From contig NZ_CP109583.1 of the NCBI RefSeq assembly GCF_036250755.1, positions 1,860,001 through 1,924,000 of the forward strand: a DNA stretch of 64,000 nucleotides. Reading direction: 5' to 3'. This DNA comes from Streptomyces uncialis. Lineage in GTDB: Bacteria; Actinomycetota; Actinomycetes; Streptomycetales; Streptomycetaceae. Shown here piece by piece: positions 46,433 to 54,545 of the stretch. The translations under genes were made by a program, and so were the position numbers. The first letter of the stretch is position 1. Each line of letters opens with the position of its first letter. The notes beneath the pieces are model-generated. The model had not been told where the DNA came from. It ran no database searches and saw only the letters and a program-made list of their open reading frames with translations.

Positions 46433-46693
46433 ATGGAGTTCTCCGAGGCGCTGCGCGCGATGAAGTTGGGTGCCTGCATCACCCGGACGAGTTGGATAGA
46501 GCCAGGCAAGTACGTCTACTGGCTACCGGCTGCGACCGTCCGGACGCCGGACGGACTCATCCGGGACTTCGTCGGGCACGCCGTGTTCGTGCGGCCCCAT
46601 AAAGGAGACAGTGGAGTCGCCGAGCCGTGGCTGCCCAGCTTCGATGCGCTGGCCGGAGATGACTGGGCCGTGGTGGATGTCAAGCTTTCCTAA
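46433..46693 (+). CDS. DUF2829 (Tad2-like) protein
   Basis: 86 aa that match the DUF2829 pattern: MEFSEALRAMKLGACITRTS at the start, a central aromatic strand (KYVYWLPAATV), VRPHKGD, and PWLPSFDALAGDDWAVVD at the end. In phages this family includes Tad2, which sequesters the Thoeris signal molecule, so an anti-defence or nucleotide-signal-binding role is possible; many bacterial members are untested. It starts 33 bp from the IS end, without a strong ribosome site, and converges with the XRE/TPR regulator. It may be cargo of a lost prophage. Confidence 0.8.
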   Translation: MEFSEALRAMKLGACITRTSWIEPGKYVYWLPAATVRTPDGLIRDFVGHAVFVRPHKGDSGVAEPWLPSFDALAGDDWAVVDVKLS

Positions 46694-46706
46694 GCAGACC
46701 ACAGCA

Positions 46707-47945
46707 TCAGGCCGCGCCGACGAGCGTGGCGTGTTTGCGAAGTCCGGGCAGCGACGGACTGGTCGCGAGCATCCCTGAAACCATGCGGCGCAGAGAACTC
46801 CGCCGGGCATCCTGTGGCGCTTCGGCTTCGTGCTCCCGCAGCAGGGCCAGAGCCCGCGGGAGGTCGCCCAGGTCCTGGGCGAGTTTGGCGCTGTCGTGCC
46901 GGTAACGGGCGCGCCGCTCGGCGGTCGGCATTGCTCGAACTGCGACCTGACTCGCATGGTGCAGTGCCGACCGTGTGTCGCCGAGGAGGTGGTGGATGCA
47001 CAGGGCATAGCGGTGTAGTTGGTCGGGGGTGAGGGGACCCGCGTGGTCGGGCCAGTGGGTGGTGATTGGCCCTCGTTCGGCGAGTTCGTTCGCTTGTGCC
47101 CAGAGGTTCAAGGCGTCTGTGGTCTGTCCGGCCTGGGCGGCCCCGTAGGCCGATTCGAGCGCGATGTGGGCGATGACAGGCCGGGCAGTTGGCTCGCTGA
47201 CGAGGTCGTTCAAGGCGTTGTCCGCGACCTGGCGTGCCTGGGTGTGGTGACCCCGCTGGCGCAGGACGACGGTCTGGGCCCTGGCGGCCATCGCGGCGGC
47301 GAGAGGGTCCTGTGAGAGGCGGGCTGCCTGCACAGCGCGGTCTGCCGTGATCATGGCGAGGTCTCCGCGCTCTTTGACGGCCACGGCGGTGGCCAGCACG
47401 TAGGCGCGGGTAAGGAGCGCGGCAGCTCCGCGCCCACCGTGGTCATGGGCGTTGCGGTCTGCGGCCGCGACCGCAGTGGGAATTGCGTCGGCGGCTTCGG
47501 CGTAATGGGCGTCAGCGTAGTACCCCACGACAGTGGCCAAGGCAGTACGGATCTGCGGGGCAGTCAGGGGGCGCCCTGGGTGGGGTTGCCGAAGAAGGAC
47601 TGCGTCCCAGGGCACTGGAGCCGCAGTCGGGGATGGGGCTCCTGGAAGAACCGAGGCCAGTCCGATTGCGCCGGTTGCTGTTATCAGATCGCGCCTGAGC
47701 ATGTCGACCTCACTGGTGTCACCGTCGTCCCCGGTGCTCAGGCCGAGCAGGGGCACGTTGAGTTTCAGAGCCTTTGCCAAGGCCCGCCGCTCCGCTGCGT
47801 CGGGTACGTGCTGGCCGCGCTCAATACGGGAGATGCCACTCTGGGCGATGGCACACAACTCACCGAGCTGTTGCTGTGTCAGGTTCGCCATGGTCCGGGC
47901 CGCTCTGACGACCGCACCAACGGACCCACTGCTGCTGAGCGTCAT
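46707..47945 (-). CDS. XRE regulator with TPR-like C-terminal domain
   Basis: 412 aa. The HTH occupies residues ~8-65 (VRAARTMANLTQQQLGELCA, ISRIERGQHVPDAAERRALA). A ~300-residue helical domain follows with repeated pairs such as AAMAARAQTVVLRQRGHHTQ and YGAAQAGQTTDALNLWAQAN, as in Streptomyces regulators that sense peptides or protein partners. ATG 47945 is chosen from HTH position. Upstream lies a 20-bp tandem repeat, likely its operator, and then the divergent chain of small genes it may control. Confidence 0.85.
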   Translation of the reverse strand: MTLSSSGSVGAVVRAARTMANLTQQQLGELCAIAQSGISRIERGQHVPDAAERRALAKALKLNVPLLGLSTGDDGDTSEVDMLRRDLITATGAIGLASVLPGAPSPTAAPVPWDAVLLRQPHPGRPLTAPQIRTALATVVGYYADAHYAEAADAIPTAVAAADRNAHDHGGRGAAALLTRAYVLATAVAVKERGDLAMITADRAVQAARLSQDPLAAAMAARAQTVVLRQRGHHTQARQVADNALNDLVSEPTARPVIAHIALESAYGAAQAGQTTDALNLWAQANELAERGPITTHWPDHAGPLTPDQLHRYALCIHHLLGDTRSALHHASQVAVRAMPTAERRARYRHDSAKLAQDLGDLPRALALLREHEAEAPQDARRSSLRRMVSGMLATSPSLPGLRKHATLVGAA

Positions 47946-47987
47946 ACTCCGACGGTACTGCGACGAGCCATCAGGAAGAGCGTGCAT

Positions 47988-48027
47988 TCCTGCATACGGT
48001 ACCCAGATCCTGCATACGGTACCCAGA
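47988..48027. promoter_or_regulatory. Perfect tandem 20-bp repeat in the XRE/TPR promoter region
   Basis: tcctgcatacggtacccaga occurs twice with no gap (47988-48007, 48008-48027). It sits 43 bp upstream of the regulator's ATG, in the divergent gap with the gene at 48205. Each unit holds a short near-palindrome (GGTACC). Two helical turns per unit would place two regulator dimers on one DNA face. Confidence 0.65.
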
Positions 48028-48204
48028 AGCGGATTTGGGTGAGGTTCCCAAGCCGATCGCGGACCAGGATGAACCCACGCAGCCAATGACCAACAGCGAT
48101 GCGTCCCGGGGCAGTTGCCGCCCCGGTCTACCGGTGCCGCAGGAGCCGCCTCGGACATCGGAGTGCACCTCTCAAGTACGCACCCCTTTCCCCCGGAGTA
48201 TTTC

Positions 48205-48384
48205 ATGTCTGCTCTGCTGTGCACGACCCGGCTCATCCTCACACGCTGGTCCGCCGATAAAGCCAACGGCAAGGCGTGCGATCTTCGTGCAGCGGCATAC
48301 AGAAGGCAGTATGCCGACGCACAACTGGGCACGTGGTCGGCCTCTCACCCGCCCGGCACGCCCACGATCGGAAGCCTCCGGTGA
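48205..48384 (+). CDS. Small basic protein, first gene of the accessory chain (59 aa)
   Basis: Starts MSALLCTTRLILTRWSADKA and ends PPGTPTIGSLR. GGAG lies 5 bp before ATG 48205. Its TGA overlaps the next GTG start (GTGA), which supports real translation. No domain is recognised. It could be a regulatory leader-type peptide or a small partner of the next protein. Confidence 0.55.
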   Translation: MSALLCTTRLILTRWSADKANGKACDLRAAAYRRQYADAQLGTWSASHPPGTPTIGSLR

Positions 48385-48959
48385 CCTCGACGCTGCCTGA
48401 ACGGCTTCTCGCTCAGCAGATGCAGCCGCTGCCGCCCTCGGGTAGACGGCCAGCCGCTCACCTGGCACAGATGATCGCCGACCTGGACCGCGCAGCCGGG
48501 TGGCTGAGCGTGGACCTCGGTATCGCGTTCGATGTCGTGGTCTCCGGGCCTGTGGGTACCGAGGCGCTGCACATCATGGACGCCGAGCAGGGTGGTCAGT
48601 GCGGACCGGTGGTGTCAGATCCCGATACGGGCTGGTGGTACTGGCTTGTCCCACCAGGCACCGCCGATCGGTGGTGTCACGAGTTCGGAGTTGGTGTGGG
48701 GGCCCGGCACCGGATGCCGCTGCCTCCGCGAGACCTTGTCCGGCCGCCCGGCCCGTACTGGGCAAGACCCCTGGGCGATGACCGTCTTGTCCCGCCGTCC
48801 GCGCTACGCCGCATGCTCCATCAGCTCCAGCCGGTGCCGTCGCCGCACCGCGCGCTCGCCGCGCATCTGGACCCCGACAGGCGCGCGGCAGCCGCCGGGA
48901 GGGCCCGGCCGTATGCGCCCGCCGCCATCAACCCGTACAGCGAGGGCTACCACCGGTGA
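48381..48959 (+). CDS. Unrecognised protein in the accessory chain (192 aa)
   Basis: 192 aa from GTG 48381 (GGAAG upstream). Features: LAQMIADLDRAAGWLSVDLG near the N-terminus, a Trp-rich strand (DPDTGWWYWLVPPGTADRW), HRMPLPPRDLVRPPGPYWA, and a basic C-terminus. Not recognised. It overlaps its neighbours by 4 bp on each side, so it is part of a coupled unit ending in a methyltransferase. Confidence 0.72.
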   Translation: MTSTLPERLLAQQMQPLPPSGRRPAAHLAQMIADLDRAAGWLSVDLGIAFDVVVSGPVGTEALHIMDAEQGGQCGPVVSDPDTGWWYWLVPPGTADRWCHEFGVGVGARHRMPLPPRDLVRPPGPYWARPLGDDRLVPPSALRRMLHQLQPVPSPHRALAAHLDPDRRAAAAGRARPYAPAAINPYSEGYHR

Positions 48960-49387
48960 ACGACCATCTCGACCAGCAACTCGACCGGGACCGGACCGCG
49001 CTCGCCGGGCGACTGGCCGTCCCCGAGCTTCTGGACGGAGCCTTCGCCCTGGTCCTGAATGAGGGGCAGTGCCCGGGGTGGGCGGGCTTGTTCGTGCCGG
49101 TCGGCGGACTGCGCGTCTGCGGCTATCTATGGGTGCCCGGACAGCTGGTGCTCGACGTGCTGGATTCCCTCCAGCGTCTGGCCCCCGGCGAGTTCCCGAA
49201 CATTCGCAGGCATCAGCCGTTCCGCACGGGAGGGGAGCCCTTCGCCCGGATCGAGTGGGGCGCCGAGCCTCCCTGCGAGGCGGCGGCAGCGGGCTTCATG
49301 CTCGGCTATCACCCCGACGGTGTGCGGATGTTCGCGGCTGAGCGCCCGTACGGGGTCGCGGCACCAGCGACGGAGAGCCGGTCATGA
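48956..49387 (+). CDS. GYHP-family protein, member 1 (143 aa)
   Basis: Member of a family repeated four times in this island. Shared pattern: hydrophobic strand with VP-G (GLFVPVGGLRVCGYLW), a helix (LVLDVLDSLQRLAPGEFP), ARIEWGAEPPCEAAAAG and the signature LGYHPDGVRMFAAE. Residue positions suggest a small alpha/beta fold. GTG start overlaps the previous stop; its own stop overlaps the methyltransferase ATG. Function unknown. This is the only copy without a frameshift. Confidence 0.75.
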   Translation: MNDHLDQQLDRDRTALAGRLAVPELLDGAFALVLNEGQCPGWAGLFVPVGGLRVCGYLWVPGQLVLDVLDSLQRLAPGEFPNIRRHQPFRTGGEPFARIEWGAEPPCEAAAAGFMLGYHPDGVRMFAAERPYGVAAPATESRS

Positions 49388-49983
49388 GCCGGACGGAGAC
49401 CGTACGGCTGTCGCCGGAGGACTGGGACGAGCAGCACAGCCGGGCCGCCGCCTGTCCTGTGAACCCTGGTGAGCTGGAACTCTTCCGGGAGCTGACCGGG
49501 TTCCGGGCCGGGGACAGGGTGGCAGATCTGGGCTGCGGCACGGGTGAGTGGACGCATGTCCTCGCTGACGCGGGCGCCGAGGTGACCGGGTTCGACTTCT
49601 CGCCGTACGCGCTGGTCATGGCCCACCGTGACCGGTCCGGCCGCTACGCCGAATGGGACATCGAAGCGGCCCCGTTGCCCCGCGACCTGCGTCCGGGGTC
49701 AATGGATATCGTCACGTTCCGGGACTCCCTCCAGTGGCTGCCTGTCTACCGGCTGCTGCATGACGTGCACCGCGTACTGCGGCCCGGCGGCGCCCTCCAC
49801 ATCCAGGACAACCCGCGCACGAACCCTCCGTCCGCACAGGGTCCCGACGAAACCCGCGATGTGCGGTTCGGACAGCGCCTCGCCGCCACGGACGTGACCG
49901 CCGTGCGGACCCTCCAGGGCTGGCGGACCCCGCGCCTGGTGCGAACCGGGGATGCCGTCACCCTTGTTCTGCATCGCGACTGA
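49384..49983 (+). CDS. Class I SAM-dependent methyltransferase (199 aa)
   Basis: Motif I VADLGCGTGEWTHVLADAG, the acidic strand end VTGFDFSP, GSMDIVTFRDSLQWLP and VLRPGGALHIQDNP are all present. Starts at ATG 49384 overlapping the previous stop, ends just before a terminator at 50001, so it closes the first coupled unit (48205-49983). Substrate unknown; the neighbours suggest a small-molecule or protein target in an island-specific process. Confidence 0.85.
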   Translation: MSRTETVRLSPEDWDEQHSRAAACPVNPGELELFRELTGFRAGDRVADLGCGTGEWTHVLADAGAEVTGFDFSPYALVMAHRDRSGRYAEWDIEAAPLPRDLRPGSMDIVTFRDSLQWLPVYRLLHDVHRVLRPGGALHIQDNPRTNPPSAQGPDETRDVRFGQRLAATDVTAVRTLQGWRTPRLVRTGDAVTLVLHRD

Positions 49984-50000
49984 CCCTCCTTCCCCGAGCC

Positions 50001-50037
50001 GGCCCGCCTCCGTCCTCCCGCCAACCGGAGGCGGGCC
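50001..50037 (+). terminator. Terminator after the methyltransferase gene
   Basis: GGCCCGCCTCCG and CGGAGGCGGGCC form a perfect 12-bp stem with a 13-base loop, 18 bp past the stop codon. Confidence 0.7.
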
Positions 50038-50258
50038 ACGCCGGGGTGCCGGGCGCCATCACCCGCCCAGCACTCCGAAGGGCGGTACGGAAAGCCCCAC
50101 GGGCACAGGCCATCGCCTGCGCCGGCTTCCCGTACCGCCGCCACTCCCGTAACGGCCCGGATCACCGCCGTCACCCGGTCCGGTACTTCCCGCCCGGGGC
50201 GCCGACGGACCGACCCTGCCGCACCCCAAGCCCTGACCACGACTTGAGAGGACCATCC

Positions 50259-50771
50259 ATGGATGCGCCGCCCGATCGCGCTGACGAGGTCCGCCCGCCA
50301 CCTCGCGGACTACTGGACGACGGGCAACGAGCGGTGGTGAGAGGTCTCGCCGACGGCCTGACCCTGGAGGCCGTCGCCCAGCACCTCGGCCTCGGGATCT
50401 ACGCCGTGCAGAGCCGCTTCGAGAAGGCCAGGCGCGCCCTGGGCTGCTGTCCGCACGGCACCGGCGAGGCAGTCGCCGCCGCCTACGCGCGAGGCGAGCT
50501 CCCACTGCCCACCCGCAACACCCGGCCCTTCGAGCTGTCGCTCGCCGAGCACACGGTGATCCGGCCCATGGCTGAGGGCCGGCCCGTACAGGAGATCGCC
50601 GCGCGGACCCACCAGCCCCTCGCGGTCGCGCGGCGTCGAGTGCGGGCCCTCTGGGAGCGGATGGGAGCCACGAACAGGGCGCACGCCGTGACCCAGGCCT
50701 ACGCCCTGCGCCTCGTCCCCTCCGATCTGATGCCCCGGCAGCACCCCTCTCGGCCCGCCCGCCGCCGTTAG
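50259..50771 (+). CDS. Two-repeat LuxR-type HTH protein (170 aa)
   Basis: Two helix-turn-helix repeats of LuxR/GerE type and no sensor domain: DGQRAVVRGLADGLTLEAVA with QHLGLGIYAVQSRFEKARRA at ~25-70, and SLAEHTVIRPMAEGRPVQEI with VARRRVRALWERMGATNRAH at ~95-150. The tail HAVTQAYALRLVP is the normal LuxR end. GAGAGGA sits 6 bp before ATG 50259. It probably binds DNA as a regulator, or acts as a scaffold; flanking hairpins make it a separate transcription unit. Confidence 0.78.
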   Translation: MDAPPDRADEVRPPPRGLLDDGQRAVVRGLADGLTLEAVAQHLGLGIYAVQSRFEKARRALGCCPHGTGEAVAAAYARGELPLPTRNTRPFELSLAEHTVIRPMAEGRPVQEIAARTHQPLAVARRRVRALWERMGATNRAHAVTQAYALRLVPSDLMPRQHPSRPARRR

Positions 50772-50790
50772 ACGCGGGCGCGCCCCGACT

Positions 50791-50817
50791 CCGGGAGCCG
50801 GTTCCCCCGGCTCCCGG
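50791..50817 (+). terminator. Terminator after the two-HTH gene
   Basis: CCGGGAGCCGG and CCGGCTCCCGG pair perfectly over 11 bp with a 5-base loop, 19 bp past the TAG. Confidence 0.7.
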
Positions 50818-50880
50818 CACCGGGGTGGTCCCTGCGGCCGTGCCGTCACTTCCCCCTGACGTCGCGGCCGGGCGGGGCAG

Positions 50881-50914
50881 CCCGGGGCGCACCCCGGCCT
50901 GGGTGTGCCCCGGG
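50881..50914. other. Second hairpin in the 50.8-50.95 kb gap
   Basis: CCCGGGGCGCACCC (50881-50894) pairs with GGGTGTGCCCCGGG (50901-50914) over 14 bp with one G-T wobble and a 6-base loop. It lies 44 bp before the next GTG start. It may be a leader structure or operator rather than a second terminator. Confidence 0.5.
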
Positions 50915-50957
50915 CCCCATCCACCCACCCTCCCTCCCGCCAGACCTGGAGACACCC

Positions 50958-51917
50958 GTGCCCGCAGCCGGCCCCATCAGTGCCAAGATCCCTTCCTCCC
51001 CCTACGTCCGGTACCGGGTGGAAGGCCGGGAGCCGCATCACGACCCGACGGCCCCTGCCCTCAGCAGCAGGGAGATCGTGGCCTTCCACCTCGCCCGGCT
51101 CGGCCTCGGGGTCACGGAGGTACACGGAAGCACGGGGCTGCGTCAGGTCGTCCCTGACGGTTCCGGCGTCTGCCGGGCGCACACCCTGGAAGAAGAGGCC
51201 TGGCCGCGCGGGGCCGAGCTGTGCGCGCTGGTCATCTGGACCCCGGACAGCCGCTACCAGCACAACTCGTGGGACCGGCACCAGCCGGTCACCGTGCCGG
51301 ACGGGGCCGACGAGCACTGGCGTGAGCGCATCACCATGACGATCGCGGCGTTGGAGTCCCTCGGCTTCGTCGCACAGGAGACGGGCCCGCCGCGGCGACC
51401 GGGCTACCACCCGGGCGCCGAACTCCTCGTGTACCGCATGCCACCCGGCATGCCCGCCCCCCGGCAGCCCGCCGACGCCTTCGCCGGGTGGCCCCCGCAG
51501 ACTCCCAACCTCCAGGTCGCCTACCGGTATCCGGCCCCCGCCGAGCGGATCAGCGCCCTCCTCGACGATGCCGGCTTTCGCCCGCAGCAGCCCATCACGC
51601 CGACGGGCCACGGCCGGTGCGTCACCCGCAGTATCACCATGACCGTGTGGCCTCCCGGCTCCGCCGCATGCGCACTGGTCATCTGGGAACCGGACCCGCT
51701 CTTCCGGCCCACCGGGGACGGGCAGCTCCCGGACCGCACCGCGGAGCACTGGGAGACAGGCACGGCCCGCATCGAGGAACTCCTCGCGTCGCACGGCTAC
51801 ATCCTGACCCGCCGAGAGCGCCCCATATCACCCACGACCGACCACCAGGTCGCCTACCTCGCCCACCTCCCGGCGCAGCAGTCCGACGCCGTCTCCCCCG
51901 CCGGGGGCCCGCGATGA
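50958..51917 (+). CDS. Unrecognised two-module protein of the accessory chain (319 aa)
   Basis: Two similar halves appear: ELCALVIWTPDSRYQHNSWD, then RITMTIAALESLGFVAQETG in the first, and AACALVIWEPDPLFRPTGDG, then GTARIEELLASHGYILTRRE in the second. An internal duplication is therefore likely. Each half ends with a strand pairing a Tyr and an aliphatic run (LLVYRMPPG, QVAYLAHLPA). No family recognised. GTG 50958 has GGAGA 7 bp upstream; its stop overlaps the next ATG. Confidence 0.7.
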   Translation: MPAAGPISAKIPSSPYVRYRVEGREPHHDPTAPALSSREIVAFHLARLGLGVTEVHGSTGLRQVVPDGSGVCRAHTLEEEAWPRGAELCALVIWTPDSRYQHNSWDRHQPVTVPDGADEHWRERITMTIAALESLGFVAQETGPPRRPGYHPGAELLVYRMPPGMPAPRQPADAFAGWPPQTPNLQVAYRYPAPAERISALLDDAGFRPQQPITPTGHGRCVTRSITMTVWPPGSAACALVIWEPDPLFRPTGDGQLPDRTAEHWETGTARIEELLASHGYILTRRERPISPTTDHQVAYLAHLPAQQSDAVSPAGGPR

Positions 51918-52381
51918 CCGCCGCACCTCTCGCCAGCCGGACGCTGCCGCCCCCCGTCGTGGACCTGCTCCGCCTCACCGCACGCGGCATCCACCTCAGC
52001 ACCGCCGTCCGCATCCTCGGCCAGCACCCCGAGCAGGCCCGGCTCAGGCTGGAGCGTGCCGCGCGGGCCTGCGGTGTCACCGGCAACGCCGCGCTCGCCT
52101 ACGTCGCCTGCGAAGCCGGACTCCTGCCGGAGCCCAATCCCCGCCAGCCCCCGAAGCATCTGCGCCTGACAGAGCGCGAGCGTGACGTGCTGCCGCACCT
52201 GGCCGCCGGAGTCACGTCCGAGGACATCGCCCTGCGCCTGAACTGTCCCCCGGCGGAGGTCCGTCACACCCGCTGCGGACTGTGCAGCGCGTTCATGGCC
52301 GCCAACAGCACGCACTTCGTGACCGTGGCCCGCGCTACCGGCCTGCCCCGCACCCCCTACCGGCAGGAGTCGGCCCCATGA
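51914..52381 (+). CDS. Two-repeat LuxR-type HTH protein (155 aa)
   Basis: Repeat 1: PPVVDLLRLTARGIHLSTAV then LRLERAARACGVTGNAALAY at ~14-65. Repeat 2: LTERERDVLPHLAAGVTSED then ALRLNCPPAEVRHTRCGLCS at ~85-140; this one is the closest to a standard GerE HTH. The LuxR end HFVTVARATGLP is present. Translationally coupled on both sides (ATGA overlaps with 51917 and 52378). Regulator of the island or a partner of the GYHP-family protein that follows. Confidence 0.76.
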   Translation: MTAAPLASRTLPPPVVDLLRLTARGIHLSTAVRILGQHPEQARLRLERAARACGVTGNAALAYVACEAGLLPEPNPRQPPKHLRLTERERDVLPHLAAGVTSEDIALRLNCPPAEVRHTRCGLCSAFMAANSTHFVTVARATGLPRTPYRQESAP

Positions 52382-52873
52382 GCCCCGCACTGCGCCTCGT
52401 ACGAGGCGGGAACCGGAACCGAGGAACAAGCCCCCTCCCGCCACAGCCCGCCACGGCCGGGCCGAGCACGACGCTGACGCTGCGAGCGGACCGCGACCAC
52501 TTCTCGAGCACGGCTGCACGACGTCCACCTGCTCCACGCCGCCTTCCCCCTCACCGTCGGACACGCCAGGGAGGGCTACCGGCACATCCGGCTCGCCGTA
52601 CCTGTCGGAGGGCACCGCCGGGCCGGCGCCCTCCGGATCCATCCCGCTCCCGACCACGACGTCATCGACATCCTGGACCAGCTCGGCGCGAGGGTCGGAT
52701 TCCCCCGCCCCCGGCTGCGCCGGCCCAGCCAGACAGGAATCGTGTGCGTCGAGTGGGGCGAACCCGTCCCCGACGAACCGTACGCAGCAGCCCACCTGTA
52801 CGGATACCACCCCGCCGCAGCCGAGACCTACGCCCGCACCCACACCCGGCCCACACCCGAGGGCCTGTGGTGA
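52378..52873 (+). pseudogene. GYHP-family protein, member 2, frameshifted
   Basis: ATG 52378 overlaps the previous stop. The first ~43 codons (MSPALRLVRGGNRNR ... LTLRADRDHF) are in one frame. From about 52505 the family sequence continues in another: RLHDVHLLHAAFPLTVGHAR, HIRLAVPVGGHRRAGALRIH, VCVEWGEPVPDEPYAAAHLY, GYHPAAAETYA, ending TGA 52873. A single-base change near 52500-52520 would restore one ~165-residue protein. Real decay or sequencing error. Confidence 0.7.
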
Positions 52874-52935
52874 TCCGCCCGAGACCGCACCGCCAGGCCT
52901 CCCCCGCACCCCAACATCCCCAGAGGGACGACCCC

Positions 52936-53438
52936 GTGAGCAGCACCCCACCCGGCCAGCTCCGTCTCCTCCCGAGCACCGGGCCGACGTCTATACCTCC
53001 CCCGCAGGTCCACCCTGCGCCGCCGACGACCGAAACGGCTCCCGATGTCAGTTCCGACTTGCTGCGCGCGGACCGGGAGGAGATGACCGGGCGCCTGCGC
53101 GGCAGGGACGCCCACTTCGTGCACCACTCCCTCGTCATCGCTGCGGGCCACAACGGAATCCACCCTGCGTGGCGGCTCGCCGTCCCCCTCTACGGCAGCC
53201 GCGAAGCCGGAACCCTCCGCGCCGACGAGCCCTACTTCGTCACCGCTCTGATGCGCCTGGTCCACAGGGTCGGCTTCCCCATGGCCGCGATGACCCACCC
53301 CGCACTTCGCCCATCCTTATGCGAAAAGACAGGGTCGCCCTCGGCGACCCGTTCAACGCGGCGCTCGCCTTCGGTTGCACCCCGGCCGCGGCTCACGACT
53401 TCGCCAAAGCCCACCAGCTCCCGCCCGAAGGGGTGTGA
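52936..53438 (+). pseudogene. GYHP-family protein, member 3, frameshifted
   Basis: GTG 52936 has AGAGGGA 8 bp upstream. The first frame gives LLRADREEMTGRLRGRDAHF, PAWRLAVPLYGSREAGTLRA and MRLVHRVGFPMAAMTHPALR. Near 53310 the coding moves to another frame: LMRKDRVALGDPFNAALAFG, CTPAAAHDFAKAHQLPPEGV, stop 53438. The GYHP signature is changed to FGCTP here. One-base correction would give ~167 residues. Confidence 0.68.
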
Positions 53439-53567
53439 CGGGCGGTGCCCCGTAACCACGAACTTCTCCAGCCCGGTACCCACCACGACCGCCCCAGGGA
53501 AGCCGAGCGGACGCATCCCCGTGCCGGGTCGATCGAACGGCCCCCATCCGCATTCGCAGGAGTACTT

Positions 53568-54545
53568 GTGCACGACGACCACAACGGCGACAGCACTGAC
53601 GCGCTGATTCCCCGCCGTCCTCCACGCCCCGACAGCGCCCCCCACCTCACTCCCCGCCAGTATCAAGTCCTCCAACGTCTGGCCGCGGGCGCGACGATCA
53701 TGGAGATCACCCAGGAGTTCCACATCACGCTGGGCACGGCGTCCACCCACATCAACGGGGCACGCGACGCACTCGGCATCACCCGTACCCTCCGCTACCA
53801 GGGATACGGCCTCCTGGTCCACACCGCCTATACAAAGAACGTCCTGCCAAAGCCCCGGCCCTGCCGCCCCATCGCGCTCACCCCGCAGCAACGCGCGCTC
53901 GGGTCCTACGTCGCCCAGGGCCTGACCGCCGCCCAGACCGCCGAGCTGCTGGGCACCATGTCGGCGAGCATGGTCCGCAATCACCTACGCGTCCTCATCG
54001 GCACCGTGCAGTCCCGCAACCGCTGGGGAATGGTCACCCGTCTCCACCAACTAGGCGTTCTCGGCGAACAGGACATCACCCACCACCTGAACCCCGAAAC
54101 GGGGACCGATGGCGTGCCGGTCTCCCGACGAGCCGTCACCAGGAACGACGCCCCGCCACAGGCGCGGCATCTGCTGACCGCCCTCGCCCACGGACTTCCC
54201 ATGCCCGCAGCCGCTGAGGACGCGGGGCTGTCCGCACTCCACGCACAACAGCACCTCGAGCCCCTGAAGGTCCAGTTCGGCCTCGCCTCCCTTCCGGCTC
54301 TGGTCTTCGCCGCCTACCACTGCGGCCTTCTCGACTGGCCGTCCGCCGACACAGCCCTGCCCTTGCTCCCGCAGCCTGAGGCCGGTCTTCTCACGCTGAT
54401 CACCCTCGGCATGGACGCCGACGACATGGCCGACCAGCTACGCGCCCCCGTCGACGACATCCAGAACACGGCCCGCTCCCTGATACGGACCCTCAACGCC
54501 AACTCCCCGGCCACCTCGTCACCCAGGCATGCCGGACCGGACTGA
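53568..54545 (+). CDS. Four-repeat LuxR-type HTH protein (325 aa as read)
   Basis: Four HTH-like repeats in a row: LTPRQYQVLQRLAAGATIME (repeat 1, ~25-70), LTPQQRALGSYVAQGLTAAQ (repeat 2, ~105-150), ARHLLTALAHGLPMPAAAED (repeat 3, ~205-250) and EAGLLTLITLGMDADDMADQ (repeat 4, ~270-310). GGAG sits 5 bp before GTG 53568; the frame is open back to 53445. The LuxR-type end (GHLVTQACRTGLI) is found in another frame from ~54507, so a C lost in a CCCC run near 54505 probably cut the protein short. Several HTH copies in one chain without a sensor domain are unusual. Confidence 0.75.
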   Translation: MHDDHNGDSTDALIPRRPPRPDSAPHLTPRQYQVLQRLAAGATIMEITQEFHITLGTASTHINGARDALGITRTLRYQGYGLLVHTAYTKNVLPKPRPCRPIALTPQQRALGSYVAQGLTAAQTAELLGTMSASMVRNHLRVLIGTVQSRNRWGMVTRLHQLGVLGEQDITHHLNPETGTDGVPVSRRAVTRNDAPPQARHLLTALAHGLPMPAAAEDAGLSALHAQQHLEPLKVQFGLASLPALVFAAYHCGLLDWPSADTALPLLPQPEAGLLTLITLGMDADDMADQLRAPVDDIQNTARSLIRTLNANSPATSSPRHAGPD

